The notes under the pieces are model-generated. The model had not been told where the DNA came from. It saw nothing but the letters and a program-made list of their open reading frames with translations, and did no database searches. This document shows positions 46,160 to 58,554 of a stretch of DNA of 64,000 nucleotides, in pieces; positions within the stretch are counted from its first letter, which is position 1; every line of letters starts with the position of its first letter. The DNA lies in NCBI GenBank assembly GCA_019188255.1, contig JAETXT010000003.1, positions 186,001 to 250,000 of the forward strand, in the 5' to 3' direction. The position numbers and the translations under genes are program-made. Origin of the DNA: Verticillium longisporum. Lineage: Eukaryota > Ascomycota > Sordariomycetes > Glomerellales > Plectosphaerellaceae.

Positions 46160-49100
46160 AAGCTCCTTAGATTATAATAATAGCTCTATAATAGAGCTAG
46201 AAAGCGCTAAAAAGATATAATAGGAGTTTAATAGTATTCTAGAAGAATTTAGTATATTATATTTAATATAGAAGGTTAAGAAGGGTCTTAATATTAACTT
46301 TATTATTAATAGAATAGAATTATAATTCCCTAGATTATTAGATTTAATATCTATAGATCTTAAAAGCGCTTAGATCTTTAAAATAATAAGTATATATAAA
46401 ACTATAGAGGGAGCTTACCTCTTAGAGGTATTTATCGAAGACTTCTAAAGCTAGACTAAAGAGGACTTTAACTCTTATAATATAATAATTATTTAAATAT
46501 TAAAGGTATATCTAATAGAATATAGGATCCTTCTTCTAGGAATAATAAATACTAAAACGTTAAAGAGATTAATATTAATATTCTTATAAGAGGAAATATT
46601 TAATATAATAGAGTCGATTATTATTAATTAGGATTTAATATTCTAAAGAGTAAAGGAATAGGGAGATTAGTAGGACGATAAATAATAATCTATAAGGAAT
46701 GCTTAATTATCCTAAATCCGAAAACTATAAATAGGGAGGATAGATCCTTAATAGCTTTTAGTTCTAGGGTTATCTAATTAATAGAATAAATAATCTAATT
46801 AATAAGAGATTATATTTTAATTATAAAGAAATAAAACCTTACCTTTAAATATTACTTAGAACCTATTAGCTTAGTATTATATTCTATTATTATATAAATC
46901 GGTAAATTTATTAATTAATAGAGCTATAATTAAATAATTCATATTATTCTAGAATAAAGAGAATAATTACTTTAAAGAGATTTATAATATCCTTAATAAT
47001 AAAATATATATCTTTATAGATATTTATAAACTATTATAAATCTATTATATATAGCTTTATATATTCTTCTTAAATATATTTTTAGAATATATATAAACTT
47101 TCTTCCTAGAATATATAAACTAGAATATAGGATTTTATTAAATATATTTAAGAATTAAATAATAATTCGATTTAGAGATTAATAAAGTATAATATTATAT
47201 AAATTAGAGCTCGATAACGTTTTATTCTATAATAATAGAAGTTAATAATATAAGAAAGCTATAAATAGAAGTTCTCTAGATCCTTCTAAATAGGCTTTAA
47301 TAGTACTAGAGAGTATTTAGCTCTATATTTAAGGAAAAGATTTATCTCTATATAAATACTCTAAAAGTAATTTAAAGTATCCTAGAACTAAAGATTATAT
47401 TAATAAAGCTAGAATAATCTTTTAATATACTATCTATATAGCTTAAGAGTATATTAAAAGTAGAGGAGAATATTAGAATATTTAAATACTTCTATATTAA
47501 TAGATATTATAAGAGCGGATATTATTAAGCTAATAGAAAAGGAGATCGTAGAGAGTAATTAATATATAGAATTAATAATCGTTAATTATCTAGAATTCGT
47601 AAATACTAGATATATTCTAAACTAGATTATAGATCGATAAAATATTCTCTTAAAGAATAATAATACTTAAAAGAATAATAGAAATATATATAGGAAGTAT
47701 ATAGGGATTAATAGAAGGGATATTATTAGATTTTAATAGTAATAGAATCTATTAAGAGTTCGGAATTAGATAATCCTATTTCTAATAAACTAGGAATAGA
47801 TAATATTTATAGGTCTAATCCCGAGAATGAACTAATAAATACTTATATTATATACTTCCTAGTAAATAAGTTATTCTAATATAGAATTAGGGGGAATAGT
47901 CTAAAAGCTAAAATAATAGCTCTAATAAAATAGTTCTTTATTTAATATTAAATTAATAGTATTTCTATATAATATAGTATTATCCTTAATATAAATATAA
48001 TATTAGTTTCTATAATAGGAGCTTTATAAATAAAGGCTTTAATAGCTTTAATATTAAGCTTAATAGTTAATTAATAGGGAATAATAGCTAGAATAAGATT
48101 CGGAATAAGAAACCCTATATTTATAATAGAGGAGATTATTATTCTAATATTAATTAAGAGAATTATATTCTATATTATCCTAATAGATACCCTATTCCTA
48201 TTTTATATTAAAGATATAAACGATCTCGGAGTCTATTTCAAATAATATTTATAATAAGTTAATAAAGTATATTAAGGAGCTCTAAGAGTATATATCTACT
48301 TTTCGTAAATAGGGCTATTTATAGTTCTTCCTAGATACGAAGACCTATATTAGTTCTAGGATTATATATATAATAGGGATAGAGAGTAATAGAGTAGCGT
48401 TTCTAATAGAAGTAGAGCTCCGATATATTTATAAATAATTTAGCTATTTATTTATAGAGAAGCTATAGAATTTACTTTAAAGAGTAAATTATAATATAAA
48501 TCGGGATACTCTAGAGCTAATAAACTATTTCTATTATTATTATTAGATTAAAGGGAAATCTTTATAATATTTTAAATTTACTTTAAAAATAAATATTAAT
48601 TTTAATTATAAGATTTTAATCGATATTATATATTTAAATAGAAAGCCTATTCTTTATATAATTAATATAAATATAGGATTCTAATCTATAACTTTTATTC
48701 TTAATTTTATAGCTTATATAATATAGGAAGCCTTTAAGAAGTACTAATTAGATATATATTTTAAGCTTCTAGATATTATAATTATTAATACTAGAATAAA
48801 CTTTACTTCTATAGAGTTTAAAGTAGAGGTATACCTCCTAAGTATAATCTATTATTAGATCCTTATAGAGGCCTATTAATTAATTAATAAGGTTAAGAGC
48901 TATTATAAGCTAATTCGTAGAGTATATAAGATCTTAAAGGTAGAGTCTTATAATATAAGCCTAGAATCGCTATTTTAAGGAATAGTAAAAGTAATAAATA
49001 ATATTATTAGATTTAATAGATTAATACCTATATTATTCGTATTTAGAGTAATACTTAGGATTATTATTAATTTAGCGCTTATTACGATCTAAGTATAATA

Positions 49101-51315
49101 TACTAAAATAATTAATAAAGTAATAATAGAACTTTAGCGAATAGTTATTAAATAGAAGATTAATAATACTTTTAATATTTAGAATAGACTAAATATTAAA
49201 TAATTACTATTAAGATCGCTAGAGCTAGGAAATAATATTCTTATATTTTAAGAGTAGGAGAAATAGATTAATCTTTATAAAGTTATATTAATTTCTAGTA
49301 TAATAGTTATAGTAGAAATAATTAATAGCCTAATAGAGTTTAAAGGAATATATATTAAGCTATATAATAGATCGCTAGATTAAGAGATTAGGGAGATAAT
49401 AGTAATTCGAACTCTAAAGACCTTAGAGCTATTTAAGTATTTAGAGCTAATTCTATTATAACGATATAGGAGACCTAGGAAGTTAATAAATACTATAAAT
49501 CTATTATAAATAGCTTTTATAGATTATAAAAATAATATAATTAGGACTTTATAGATTAAGCGCTAATTTATTATTAAAAAGGAATAATAGGGGTATAACC
49601 TAGCTATTTAATTATATAATAAAAGTAGAATAACGACCCCTAGGAAGCTATTTAAATAGTCTAATTAGGAGGAAATCGATTTACTCCTAGTAGCTAGAGT
49701 AATTATATCGATTAGGAGATCTATATTTCCTAATATTAAGATCTTTAGATATTAGCTTATATAAGAGGTAAAAGGCCTCCCTTAGGCCTTATATAAGAAA
49801 TTAAGATTAATAGTTTAAGGATATAATAATTAGGAGAAGATAACCCTATTAACGTAATCGTTTACGATTATATACTATAGCTAATAACTAATCCTAGTAA
49901 TTATTCTAATACTATAATAATATAGCTATTAATTAATACTCTATAATATTAATTAAGCTTATATCTAGAGTACTATAGATCTATTATATAATATTCTCCT
50001 ATATATTCTTAAAGAGCTATAATATAGATACCTTAATAGAATCGTCTTCTATATTATAAAGCTACTCTATAATATTATAAAGTTAGATCTCTATTAGTTT
50101 ATAACCTATTAACGCTATTATAGAGAGCGCCTAAATACTATTCTAATAGGCTACGATCTATATTTACTTCTAACTAGAGCTAGAGAGAGCTTTAGACTAA
50201 TCGGAATATAGATTAACGATACCCTTAACCTTAGAGAGCCTATATTTATATAAAAGGAATAAATAGAGCTTAAAAGCGCTAGCTTCTAAATAAAGCCTAC
50301 TTCTATCCTTAATATAGGATCTAATAATATCTTTAATAGCTATATTATTAAAGTTAGAATTAAGGATCTTATAATTTAATAGAAAGGCTAAAGTAATCGC
50401 CTAGAGCTAGTAACTTTAAGGATAATAAGCTTAGAATAGGAATATATTACTTAGAGAGCTTATAGTATTTATATTACTTTAATCTATTAATTAGAAATAG
50501 CCTTCGATTTCTCTATTATAGTTTAAATTAAGAATTTATAGGAAGAAGACTTTAAATAGCTTAATAAATATATATAATAGTAGATCGTAAATATAAGCTA
50601 TAGCTTAAATTATATATACTTAGATCTCTTAATAGCTTAATTTTATATATTTATTAATAGCTCCTTTATTAATAATAAGGACCTTAATTTATAGATCGGA
50701 TTTATTATCCTCTTAAATAATAAACGTTTCTACGATTAAGAGAATACCTTTATAATATATAATAATATCCTCTATTAATAATCTATTAAATATAAATAGG
50801 TTATATATTTAATTCTAATTAGCGAAATCTATAAAATAATTAATAGCGTTAATATAGCCTATATCCTTAAATAGATACTCTAAGAGATCTATAAATACTT
50901 AGAACTATTACTCTTATAAATAATTATCTATATTAATAGCTACTTATTCTATTAATTCTTTATTTAATTAAATATAATAATAGAGAAATACTTAATAATA
51001 GATTTTATAATATTATAGTAAAGCTATAAAGAATATAAAGTCGATGAAATTTATTAAATTGCTAGAAGCGATAACCCTATAGATTTAATAATTAAAGGAG
51101 TATTAAACTAAATACTAGAAGCGCTAATAAGCTCTAATAAAATTATAATTAAGATTAAAGGATAAATTAAATATTAAAAAAAGAATAATTAAAGGGTAAA
51201 AGTAATTAATATTAATAAAAATATAATAAAGCTTAAAAACGAATACCCTAGAAGTAAAAACGACGATCTTACGATTAGTAAAATAATAAAGTAATTAATC
51301 TATAAAGTAGATTAA
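46160..51315 (+). pseudogene. Destroyed copia Gag-Pol reading frame
   Basis: This is collinear with 1582-6738 of the intact element. The DTG, DDE and TDD codon regions can be aligned, but transitions introduce very many stops and no product is possible. Limits are set by alignment by eye. Confidence 0.85.
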
Positions 51316-51529
51316 GCCTCGGAATCCGAAGAATCTAAGTTTAACTATTCTAGTAAGTCTTATTAGAGGTAATTAAAGAGCTATAGAGCTATAGCCTACT
51401 TAGCTACTTTATACTTAGTATTATTAAGATTATTAAGGTCTTTATTAAAGTTATTACCCTCTTTTATTTCCTCCTCTTTAATAATCGTTAATATACCTTT
51501 TACGATAATATACTATTTCTCTATATTCT

Positions 51530-52640
51530 ATATCCTTTATTAATTAATTATATAATTAGATAATTAAGGAAATAATAGAGAAGAGAGCTTATTAGCTTAT
51601 TATTCTTATCCTAGATAGCTAAAAACTTTATAATAAGCTTAAATACCCTAATTAAATTATAGATAATAATTATTAAAGCTATAGATATTAGAAAATAGAG
51701 ATCGTAGAAGCTTATATTAATTTATAAGAGTATTTAGAAGTATATTTATAGTAATAGGAGCCCTTAAGCTCTAAATCGTAATATATACTATTAATACTAA
51801 TTTTAGTTTACTTATTAGCGAAATAAAACTTAAAATACTTAAAATAGGGGACCTTATAGATATTTCTATAAATATATACTATATATTAATTAATAGCTCT
51901 TACGATTAATATTAACTATATTCTTACGCTTCGCTACTCTCTTAATATGAAGGGTAATAGGTATAGGGGCTTTACGCTTAAATAGTATTATCGAGGCTAG
52001 GGACGAGTAGAAAGAGAGAGAGAAAGAGTAGTAAAAAGGGGTAATTATTAATTATCGGAGCTCTATAATAATAGATTAAGCTAGCTAATCTTAAAAATAA
52101 AGAATCGTTATAAGGAAAAGGAAAAATAAAAAGAATAGAATTATTATAATTTATTAATTAGATATATAGATCTATAGAGTATAGTATTTACTAAATTAGC
52201 TTAATAGGATCTATTAATTCTATTTAAGCGGTTTAATTCTATTATTCCTATTAAAAGCGGTTTAATTCTATTATTCCTATTAAAAAGCTAATAAAGGAGT
52301 AATAATAATTATTCTTCTACCCTCTATTAATATATTAGCGATTTAGAGACTTTAGGAGCTTATATCTAGCTATTATAAGAGCGCTAGGTAATTAGCTATT
52401 ATACTATTTAATTATTATTCTTTTCCTTTATTAAAGGGTTTAAACGCTTATTCCTATTATTTAATTATAATTTAATTCGTTTCCTTAGAGAGCTATTTAG
52501 TAGCTAGCTTAATTAATCTATAGAGCTAGGGACTAAGGGATCTAATATTTAAAGGAATAGTAATATTAAGCTACGTTTTCCTTATTCTATCTATTATTCT
52601 CCTATTATTACTTATTTACTTATTTATATATTATTTTATA
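51530..52640 (+). other. Extra 3' region present only in the old copia copy
   Basis: About 1.1 kb absent from the intact element at the corresponding point (about 6950-6998). It contains a near-perfect 28-bp direct duplication at about 52228-52283 (GCGGTTTAATTCTATTATTC units). No frame survives, so whether it once encoded something cannot be told. Confidence 0.65.
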
Positions 52641-52763
52641 GACTAGGGATCTAATATACTAGAGACTAGAGAATTATAAGCATATTAGAATAGCTATTAA
52701 CCTAGGTAATAGCTTCTAAAATTAATTCTATAGTAATCCTATCTATAAAGAAAAGAGAGCTAA

Positions 52764-53053
52764 TATTAAACTAATATTAGGGAATCGCTTAGAGCGGTAA
52801 TTACTATATAGGATTTACTAATATAGTAATTACTAGGGCTAGGATTTATAGCTCTAAGGAGTATATAATTTATAGCTTACGTAATCGGTGAATTAGATAG
52901 GTATATCTGATTTACGTAGGTAGTAGTAATTTAGAGAGATAGTATTAATCAATTATTATAAGTCTTATATTACCTACCCTACCTATTTAGAGCTCTTAGG
53001 CATAGCCAAAGTAATATATTAGGGTTTATATAAGTAGTAAAGCCCTCTTAATA
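52764..53053 (+). repeat. Decayed 3' LTR of plus-strand copia copy
   Basis: 290-bp LTR, less mutated than its partner in places (CTTACGTAATCGGTGAATT retained). Confidence 0.9.
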
Positions 53054-53600
53054 GATATAGCTATTATATTAATAATATTATAGATTTAGCTTAATAAATT
53101 TATTAAGGAAATCGTTAATAAGAAGCTTTATAACCTCGATATAGAGCTTATATAATATTTATAATACTTTATTAAATATCTTTAAAATATAGCTTTAAAG
53201 GATTTTTAATAAGCTTTCTATTACCTTTTATATTATTATATAATTAATAATATATAGAAAAATTAATAGCTTCTATTCTATTAATTAATATTAAGAACCT
53301 CGAATAAGATACTAGGCTTATATTTAGCTCGTAAATACTTAGAATTCCAGCTTTAAGACCTAAAATATATTAATAAAAGTATAATTAGAGCCCTCTAGCT
53401 AAGCTATTACGAGCTATTATAATAAGTATACTTACTCTAGTACTCGCTAGTATAGGGCCTCCCTATAGAACTATAAAGGAGGCGAGAAGAGGTCGATAAT
53501 AAAGGGTAGAATTAATATAATAACTTTATCGATTTCGTTATTTTTATTATTAATCTTAGGCGATTTAGATTCCTTTATTAATAATTAAGATACTTCTATT
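53054..53600 (-). pseudogene. PIF/Harbinger transposase, N-terminal part (RIP-mutated)
   Basis: The minus strand reads LEGSNYTFINIF, VLKLEF, QKLLIFLYIINY, then FNKVLQILYKLYIEVIKLLI and FIKLNLQYYQY, ending where copia inserted just before the DGTH motif at 45500-45525. This is the usual lead-in of PIF/Harbinger transposases (HGAS...F, then YYPYFKDC.GA.DGTH), recognised from family knowledge. The matching segment of a related copy is at 8511-8700. Confidence 0.7.
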
Positions 53601-53858
53601 TTAATATATATTAGCTTAAGAATAAGTATCTTTTTAATATTAAAAGGGTATTCTAAATAATTAATATTAAAGTAAAAATCCCTTCCTATTTAAGGAAGGT
53701 CTAAATAAAATAGGGGCCCCTATTAATATAGTATATTTATTATATAATATCTAGTTAAATATTAGCTTACTATTTATTTAGTATAAAACTCCTATTAAAT
53801 TAGGTAAAGCATTATAGGCACGGGCTACATTTCATGCAGGTGAATGATTTTTTAGTAC

Positions 53859-53882
53859 TAAATGCTCGAGACGATTAGGGCC
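53859..53882 (-). repeat. Right terminal inverted repeat of Harbinger element
   Basis: Exact inverted partner of 42358-42381, followed by TTA at 53883-53885. The related terminus at 9146-9169 matches at about 18 of 24 positions. Confidence 0.88.
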
Positions 53883-53885
53883 TTA

Positions 53886-54912
53886 GCGTAGCCAGCTGCA
53901 GCCTCCCGAGCGCTACAAGCACGTCGTCCAAGTGGCAAATAGTATTGACGATCGCGCCAGTCTTTCCCTCGCTTGCATGTGATTTGGATTGGTAGTGGCA
54001 CTCGATTGTCTTATTTGCTACTATGTCAGGAAATCAATCGGACGAGTCTGGATGGAACTGTCAGCAGCGGTGTTCAGCGAAGATGGAGATGCAGAGACAT
54101 AGTCTGAGATGAACTTTCTTCCGGACCATCTGGTTCAACACATCCAAGTCGGCTTGCCTTGGGGAAGCTCGTCGCCAGCATCTCGTGAGGGGTGGGCCTA
54201 GATCCCTGGCAGTTAAGAGTGACGCACCTGACAGGGGGGCAAGTCAGGGTTCTTGTGGGGTAGTTGCCTTGCGTGGTGGGTTCAGGTCGCTACCTGTAGC
54301 GGTGCGCCCACCTGAGGGTAGAGGTGGTCTGCCTAGGTCCCTGAGGTGCGGCAAGATAATGGCCCCAGGTATAGGGGCCCTAGGTAGGTAGGGCCCTAGG
54401 TAGGTAGGGCCCTAGGCAGGTAGTAGGCTGCACTGGGCGGTGAGCGGTTTAGGCACCTTGCTGCCTATGCCCCAGCCAGTACAGATGTGGCTAGGCGGCT
54501 CAGCCGAGGCGGTGCGATGCCAAGATTGGGGGGAACGTCAAGTTCAAGTTTCCACACGACAATTTCCCAAACAGCGACTCCTCCTCAAAGAACACGAACC
54601 ACTTCTCACGAGACACGAGACGCCGCTTTCCCCTCCACTACTTCCTCCACCTCTCCTCCTCCTCCCCCTCCTTTTCCGATGCACGCCGGCTGGAATCATT
54701 GCTTTGCACTGGCAGCATCCACCTGTTGTGAGACCATCGCCTCCCAACCATCCTACAACGATTCGAGAGACCCTCTAAGGACGGAGCACAAGCGAGCAGC
54801 AGCTTGACCTCGCAGAGTCGGGCATTCCACTTCTTGTCCCACCAACCCCCCTCCAGGGTGTCTTCTTCTCTCCTCTCTCCTCGTCCTCGCGCGCGACGCT
54901 CGTGTGATCACC
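53886..54912. promoter_or_regulatory. Upstream region of choline kinase with a 16-bp tandem repeat
   Basis: About 1 kb between island 3 and the choline kinase start. At 54374-54422 there are three tandem copies of GGGCCCTAGGTAGGTA, the last with one change. Pyrimidine-rich sequence (54630-54690, then 54840-54890) lies close to the ATG, typical of a fungal leader. No other gene recognised. Confidence 0.55.
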
Positions 54913-57836
54913 ATGTCTGATTCACCCCTCCCCACCGTCGCTGCGAGCACCAGCAGCCAGCCCCTACGGTCTGCCCTCAAGAACGACGAAGACAACGACA
55001 AGTTGACGCCCCAGTGTGGTACCCCCAAAAGTGAGTTCACCATCATCATTCTCGGCCAGACCATCGCCTTCTGGGCGTCTGGCCCATGCATTCCCGGGCA
55101 GGCAATAAGAGGCACCAAATCTCATCTCATCACGAAGAACGAAATCCATGAGAAGACCTGTCGCGCCTCGTTCTCCCTTGTCATCTGACTATGATGTGCC
55201 TGCCGTCGTTCGTCGCTCAACAAGATGCGCCGAGTTCATTCTGCCGTGGAAATGCAACATGACGACATTGCCTTGACATGCCCCTGGATCCTCTTGCCAA
55301 GACGTCGGCGCATGATGCGACCGTCTGACTGACCGACCGATCAACCACAACATGCGACAATGACGACAACGCAGTCGATGGCCACCGTCTCAGCGCTTTT
55401 GCCATTTCGATCGTGAGCGTTAGCTAACACACTGCAGTGGTCCAAATCGTTGATCCCGAGGCGGTGCCCCAGGCTGAGCAGGAGTCTGAGTCTGCTCTAC
55501 CTGTCGAATCGCCGCTGAAGAGGCAGTTCTCTGCCGGCATTGCCAAACGACTCAGTGGCCGCAACCTGCCCACGAGCTCCTCGCGCACCTCTCTGTCGAG
55601 TCTGGGCGGCCAAGAAGCCGGAGAGACCCCCGAAGAGCCGTCTGAGCAGCAGCAGCAGCAGCAGCATCACAGTCATGGCCACGGCCATGGCCACGAGCGA
55701 CGCAAGCAGCACTACGTCAGTCAGAAGCTTCTTTCGCAGGTGTCTGACTGGCTCGAACACGAACGCCGTAAACGAGAACAGCGCAAATCAGGAAGCCACG
55801 CTTCATCGTCGAGGAGAAAGCGCCCTCAGCAGCAACAAGAGGCCCAGGCCCAGGCCCAAGCGCCAGCCGCCGACACGACGACTGCCGTGACCGACGAAAA
55901 GGGCCAGGATGGCTTTCCCTTCCGCCATCGCACCGACTCGATTGATTCTCAGTCTAGCGACATGAGCTTCGACAAACTGCAGCGCATCCTCGAGGAGAAC
56001 ATGGCCGCTCTAGGCCTCGACTCCATTCCGCATCTCGGCCCCAAGCTGCCTCAGCGTCCTTCCGTGAGGGGACACAAAAAGTCCGGCTCGCGGAGCATGC
56101 TGCATCGCACCGCCAGCTCCGACACGGATTATGCCGACGGCGACGTCGTCGTGCCATCTTGCGATGCCGTTCTCGACAACAGCAAGACCATGAGCTACAA
56201 CGCCGGCAAGAGCTCCGACAATCTCGTTTCTGGCAAGGCAGAGGCCAAGGAGCACGAAGCATGGGCCACCTTCCGAAACGAGATTATCCGCCTGGCGCAC
56301 ACGCTACGCATCAAGGGCTGGCGTCGCATCCCCCTCGAGGCAGGCGACAAGATCTCCGTCCAGAGGCTGAGCGGCGCGCTGACCAACGCCGTCTACGTCG
56401 TCACACCCCCGAGGACCTGGAACCTGTCCCCGGCAAGAAGCAGCCGAGCAAGGTTCTCCTGCGCATCTATGGGCCCCAGGTTGAGCATCTCATCGACCGT
56501 GACAACGAGCTCAGCGTTCTCGGTCGTCTGGCGAGGAAGCGCATCGGGCCTCGCCTCCTCGGCACTTTTACCAACGGCCGCTTCGAGGAGTACTTCAACT
56601 CGGTGACCCTGACGCCCAAGGACCTGCGAGACTCGGAGACGTCCAAGCAGATTGCCAAGCGCATGCGCGAACTGCACGACGGCATCGAGCTCCTCGACGC
56701 TGAGCGCAAGGCCGGGCCCTCTGTCTGGGGCAATTGGGACAAGTGGCTGGACAACGTGGAGAAGCGAGTCATGGCCGTCGACGACGAGACGCGCGCCAGG
56801 CAAGCCGGGGAGCCGGTCAAGCCAACAAGCACCTACCAAGGTCAGGGCTTCGTGTGCGGCGTTGAGTGGTCTCAGTTCCGTGCCACTGTTGAGAAGTACC
56901 GCGCTTACCTGACGAGCTTCTACCGGAGCGAGGAAGACATCAACGCCCGTCTGACGTTTGCCCACAATGATGTACGTCTTCCCGTCTCTTCTCACCTTTT
57001 GTTGTACGTCCTTGAATAAGCATCGCTAACAGGCACAGACTCAATATGGCAACATTCTGCGTGTTCGGCCCGACGACAAAAAGTCGCCCCTCCTCAAGCC
57101 GGCCAACGAGCATAAGCAGCTCATCGTCATCGACTTTGAGTACGCTGGCGCCAACGTCCCCGGCCAGGAGTTCGCCAACCACTTCACCGAGTGGGCCTAC
57201 AACTACCACGACGAGGCCAAGCCGCACGGCTGCTCGGTCGAGCGGTACCCGACGGTCGAGGAGCAGCGACGCTTCATCCGGTCCTACGTCGAGCACCGGC
57301 CTAAATTCCCGCATGCCAGCTCGACGCCGCGCCTGACGCCCCTCGACACGCCCGGTGGCGGCGGCCATGCCAGCGGCGGGACGCCCGTGCTGCACCCCAC
57401 GAGCTCGTCGAGCTCCATTGTCGACTTTATGCTCGACGCGCGCGTGCCGGCGGGTCAGTGGAAGGAGGACGAGCGACTGCGCGAGGAGCAGACGGAGAAG
57501 ACGGTGACGGAGCTCATGGAGGAATCGAGGCTGTGGCGGACGGCCAACAGCGCGCAGTGGGTCGCCTGGGGTATCGTACAGGCCAAGGTGCCCGCCTGTC
57601 TAGAGGGTGATGATATCGCCGACGAGGGTGGCGAGGCTTCGGCGGCCGGCGCCGGGGATGGAGAGCAGGGACAGGACGGGGAGAAGGAGGACGACGGCGA
57701 GGACGAGTTTGACTACTGGGGGTATGCTCGAGAGCGGGCCCTCTTCTTCTGGGGCGATTGCGTGCTGCTGGGCTTGGTCAAGGTGGAGGAGCTTCCAGAG
57801 GATGTGCAGGCGAGCCTGAAGCTGGTCGAGAGGTAG
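54913..57836 (+). CDS. CKI1: Choline/ethanolamine kinase (one frame-breaking indel)
   Basis: This phosphorylates choline in the first step of the CDP-choline route to phosphatidylcholine, in the cytosol. Exons are 54913-55030, 55438-56971 and 57039-57836. The 407-bp first intron is unusually long (CTAAC branch, TGCAG end) and the second is 67 bp. The N-terminus is low-complexity, with a Gln run and a His-Gly repeat (HSHGHGHGHE). The kinase part shows LTNAVYVV, VLLRIYGPQVEHLIDR, GTFTNGRFEEYF, the Brenner motif TFAHNDTQYGNIL (D551) and VIDFEYA (D583). The frame breaks at a five-C run (56406-56410): six C would join VYVVTPP to EDLEPVPG, giving 816 aa. A 44-bp intron at 56400-56443 would also restore the frame but would delete residues that relatives carry. 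Confidence 0.9.
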
Positions 57837-57942
57837 ATGCAGCAAAAGGTGAAGAATATAATGCTCTTTGAATGCATCGACATGACCCTTGGGCACGCAG
57901 TGATGACATGTTCGACATATGGATATCGTGAGACCTATGGGT

Positions 57943-58554
57943 TTACCTCCCAACCTGCGAATCACCCGCCATCTCTATCTCTTCTCGTCCCGGCGTCTCA
58001 GCCACTACATCACTCTTCTGCTCCTGGCCCTGTCCCGACACACTCTCCTCCTCCTTCTTCTCCCGAGGCCCCGTCTCATACACCCCCTGCGCCCCGTCCC
58101 GATTCGCCCTCCAAACGCCCTCCTCCCCAAAGAACTCCTCCCGCTTCCACACCTCGACCCTCTCCTTGACGAGCTCGAGCGCCTCCTCGCCCGCCCGCCA
58201 GGCGGGACCCCTATGCGCCGCCGCCACACCAATGAGCACGCTCTCCTCGCCGACGGGCACGGTGCCGAGGCGGTGCACGACGGCGACGCCCTCGAGGCCG
58301 TGGCGCGCGCGCACCTCCTCGGCAACGGCGGCCATGGTGCGCAGCGCGCGCGGCGCGTAGGCGCTGTAGTGCAGCTCGCGCACGGGCTTGCCGGCGAACG
58401 AGTCGCGCGTCGTGCCGGCGAAGAGGACGAGGGCGCCGGCGCGCGGCGACCGGATCTGGTCGAGGACCGCCGTCGCCGAGAGCGGGGCGTGCGTGAGGGA
58501 GACGTGCGTCTGGGGGGACGAGAGGTGCCAGGGGCCTTGGTCGGGGGTGGCCAT
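57943..58554 (-). CDS. cnxH: Molybdopterin synthase large subunit (MoaE/CnxH)
   Basis: This converts precursor Z (cPMP) to molybdopterin together with the small, thiocarboxylate-bearing MoaD-type subunit, supporting nitrate reductase and other molybdo-enzymes. It is one exon of 203 aa with the ATG at 58554. Motifs: AGALVLFAGTTRDSF near the start of the core, LHYSAYAPRAL, VVHRLGTVPVGEESVLIGV, HRGPAW, and VWKREEFF with the catalytic-site lysine. A charged tail of about 50 residues (EKKEEESVS, EETP-like) extends beyond the bacterial length. It is convergent with choline kinase, with 106 bp between stops. Confidence 0.93.
   Translation of the reverse strand: MATPDQGPWHLSSPQTHVSLTHAPLSATAVLDQIRSPRAGALVLFAGTTRDSFAGKPVRELHYSAYAPRALRTMAAVAEEVRARHGLEGVAVVHRLGTVPVGEESVLIGVAAAHRGPAWRAGEEALELVKERVEVWKREEFFGEEGVWRANRDGAQGVYETGPREKKEEESVSGQGQEQKSDVVAETPGREEIEMAGDSQVGR

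Larger units (their letters stand above)
45526..53053 (+). mobile_element. Full-length RIP-mutated Ty1/copia copy, 7.5 kb
   Basis: LTRs lie at 45526-45815 and 52764-53053. The internal region follows the intact element throughout leader, gag and pol, with transitions that put many stops in every frame. The target duplication is AATAT/GATAT (45521-45525, 53054-53058), a single RIP-type difference. The polypurine run before the 3' LTR is retained. It is about 1.1 kb longer than the intact element because of extra sequence between the pol stop and the 3' LTR (about 51530-52640). Confidence 0.93.
42358..53882. mobile_element. RIP-mutated PIF/Harbinger DNA transposon carrying nested copia insertions
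   Basis: Perfect 24-bp inverted ends lie at 42358-42381 and 53859-53882, flanked by TTA on both sides (42355-42357, 53883-53885). TTA is a TWA-type duplication as expected for PIF/Harbinger. Removing the solo LTR (43464-43752) and the full copia copy (45526-53053), each with its 5-bp duplication, leaves an element of about 3.7 kb. It has a plus-strand gene at the left and a minus-strand DDE transposase at the right, converging. Both genes are ruined by C-to-T/G-to-A changes, which makes the host event old. Confidence 0.85.

Noticed and set aside
53250..53882. Plus-strand frame reading into the right Harbinger terminus (KYLEFQL...)
   Set aside because: Also coherent if stops are ignored, but the minus strand gives the recognisable transposase lead-in to DGTH, so the plus reading is taken as its shadow.
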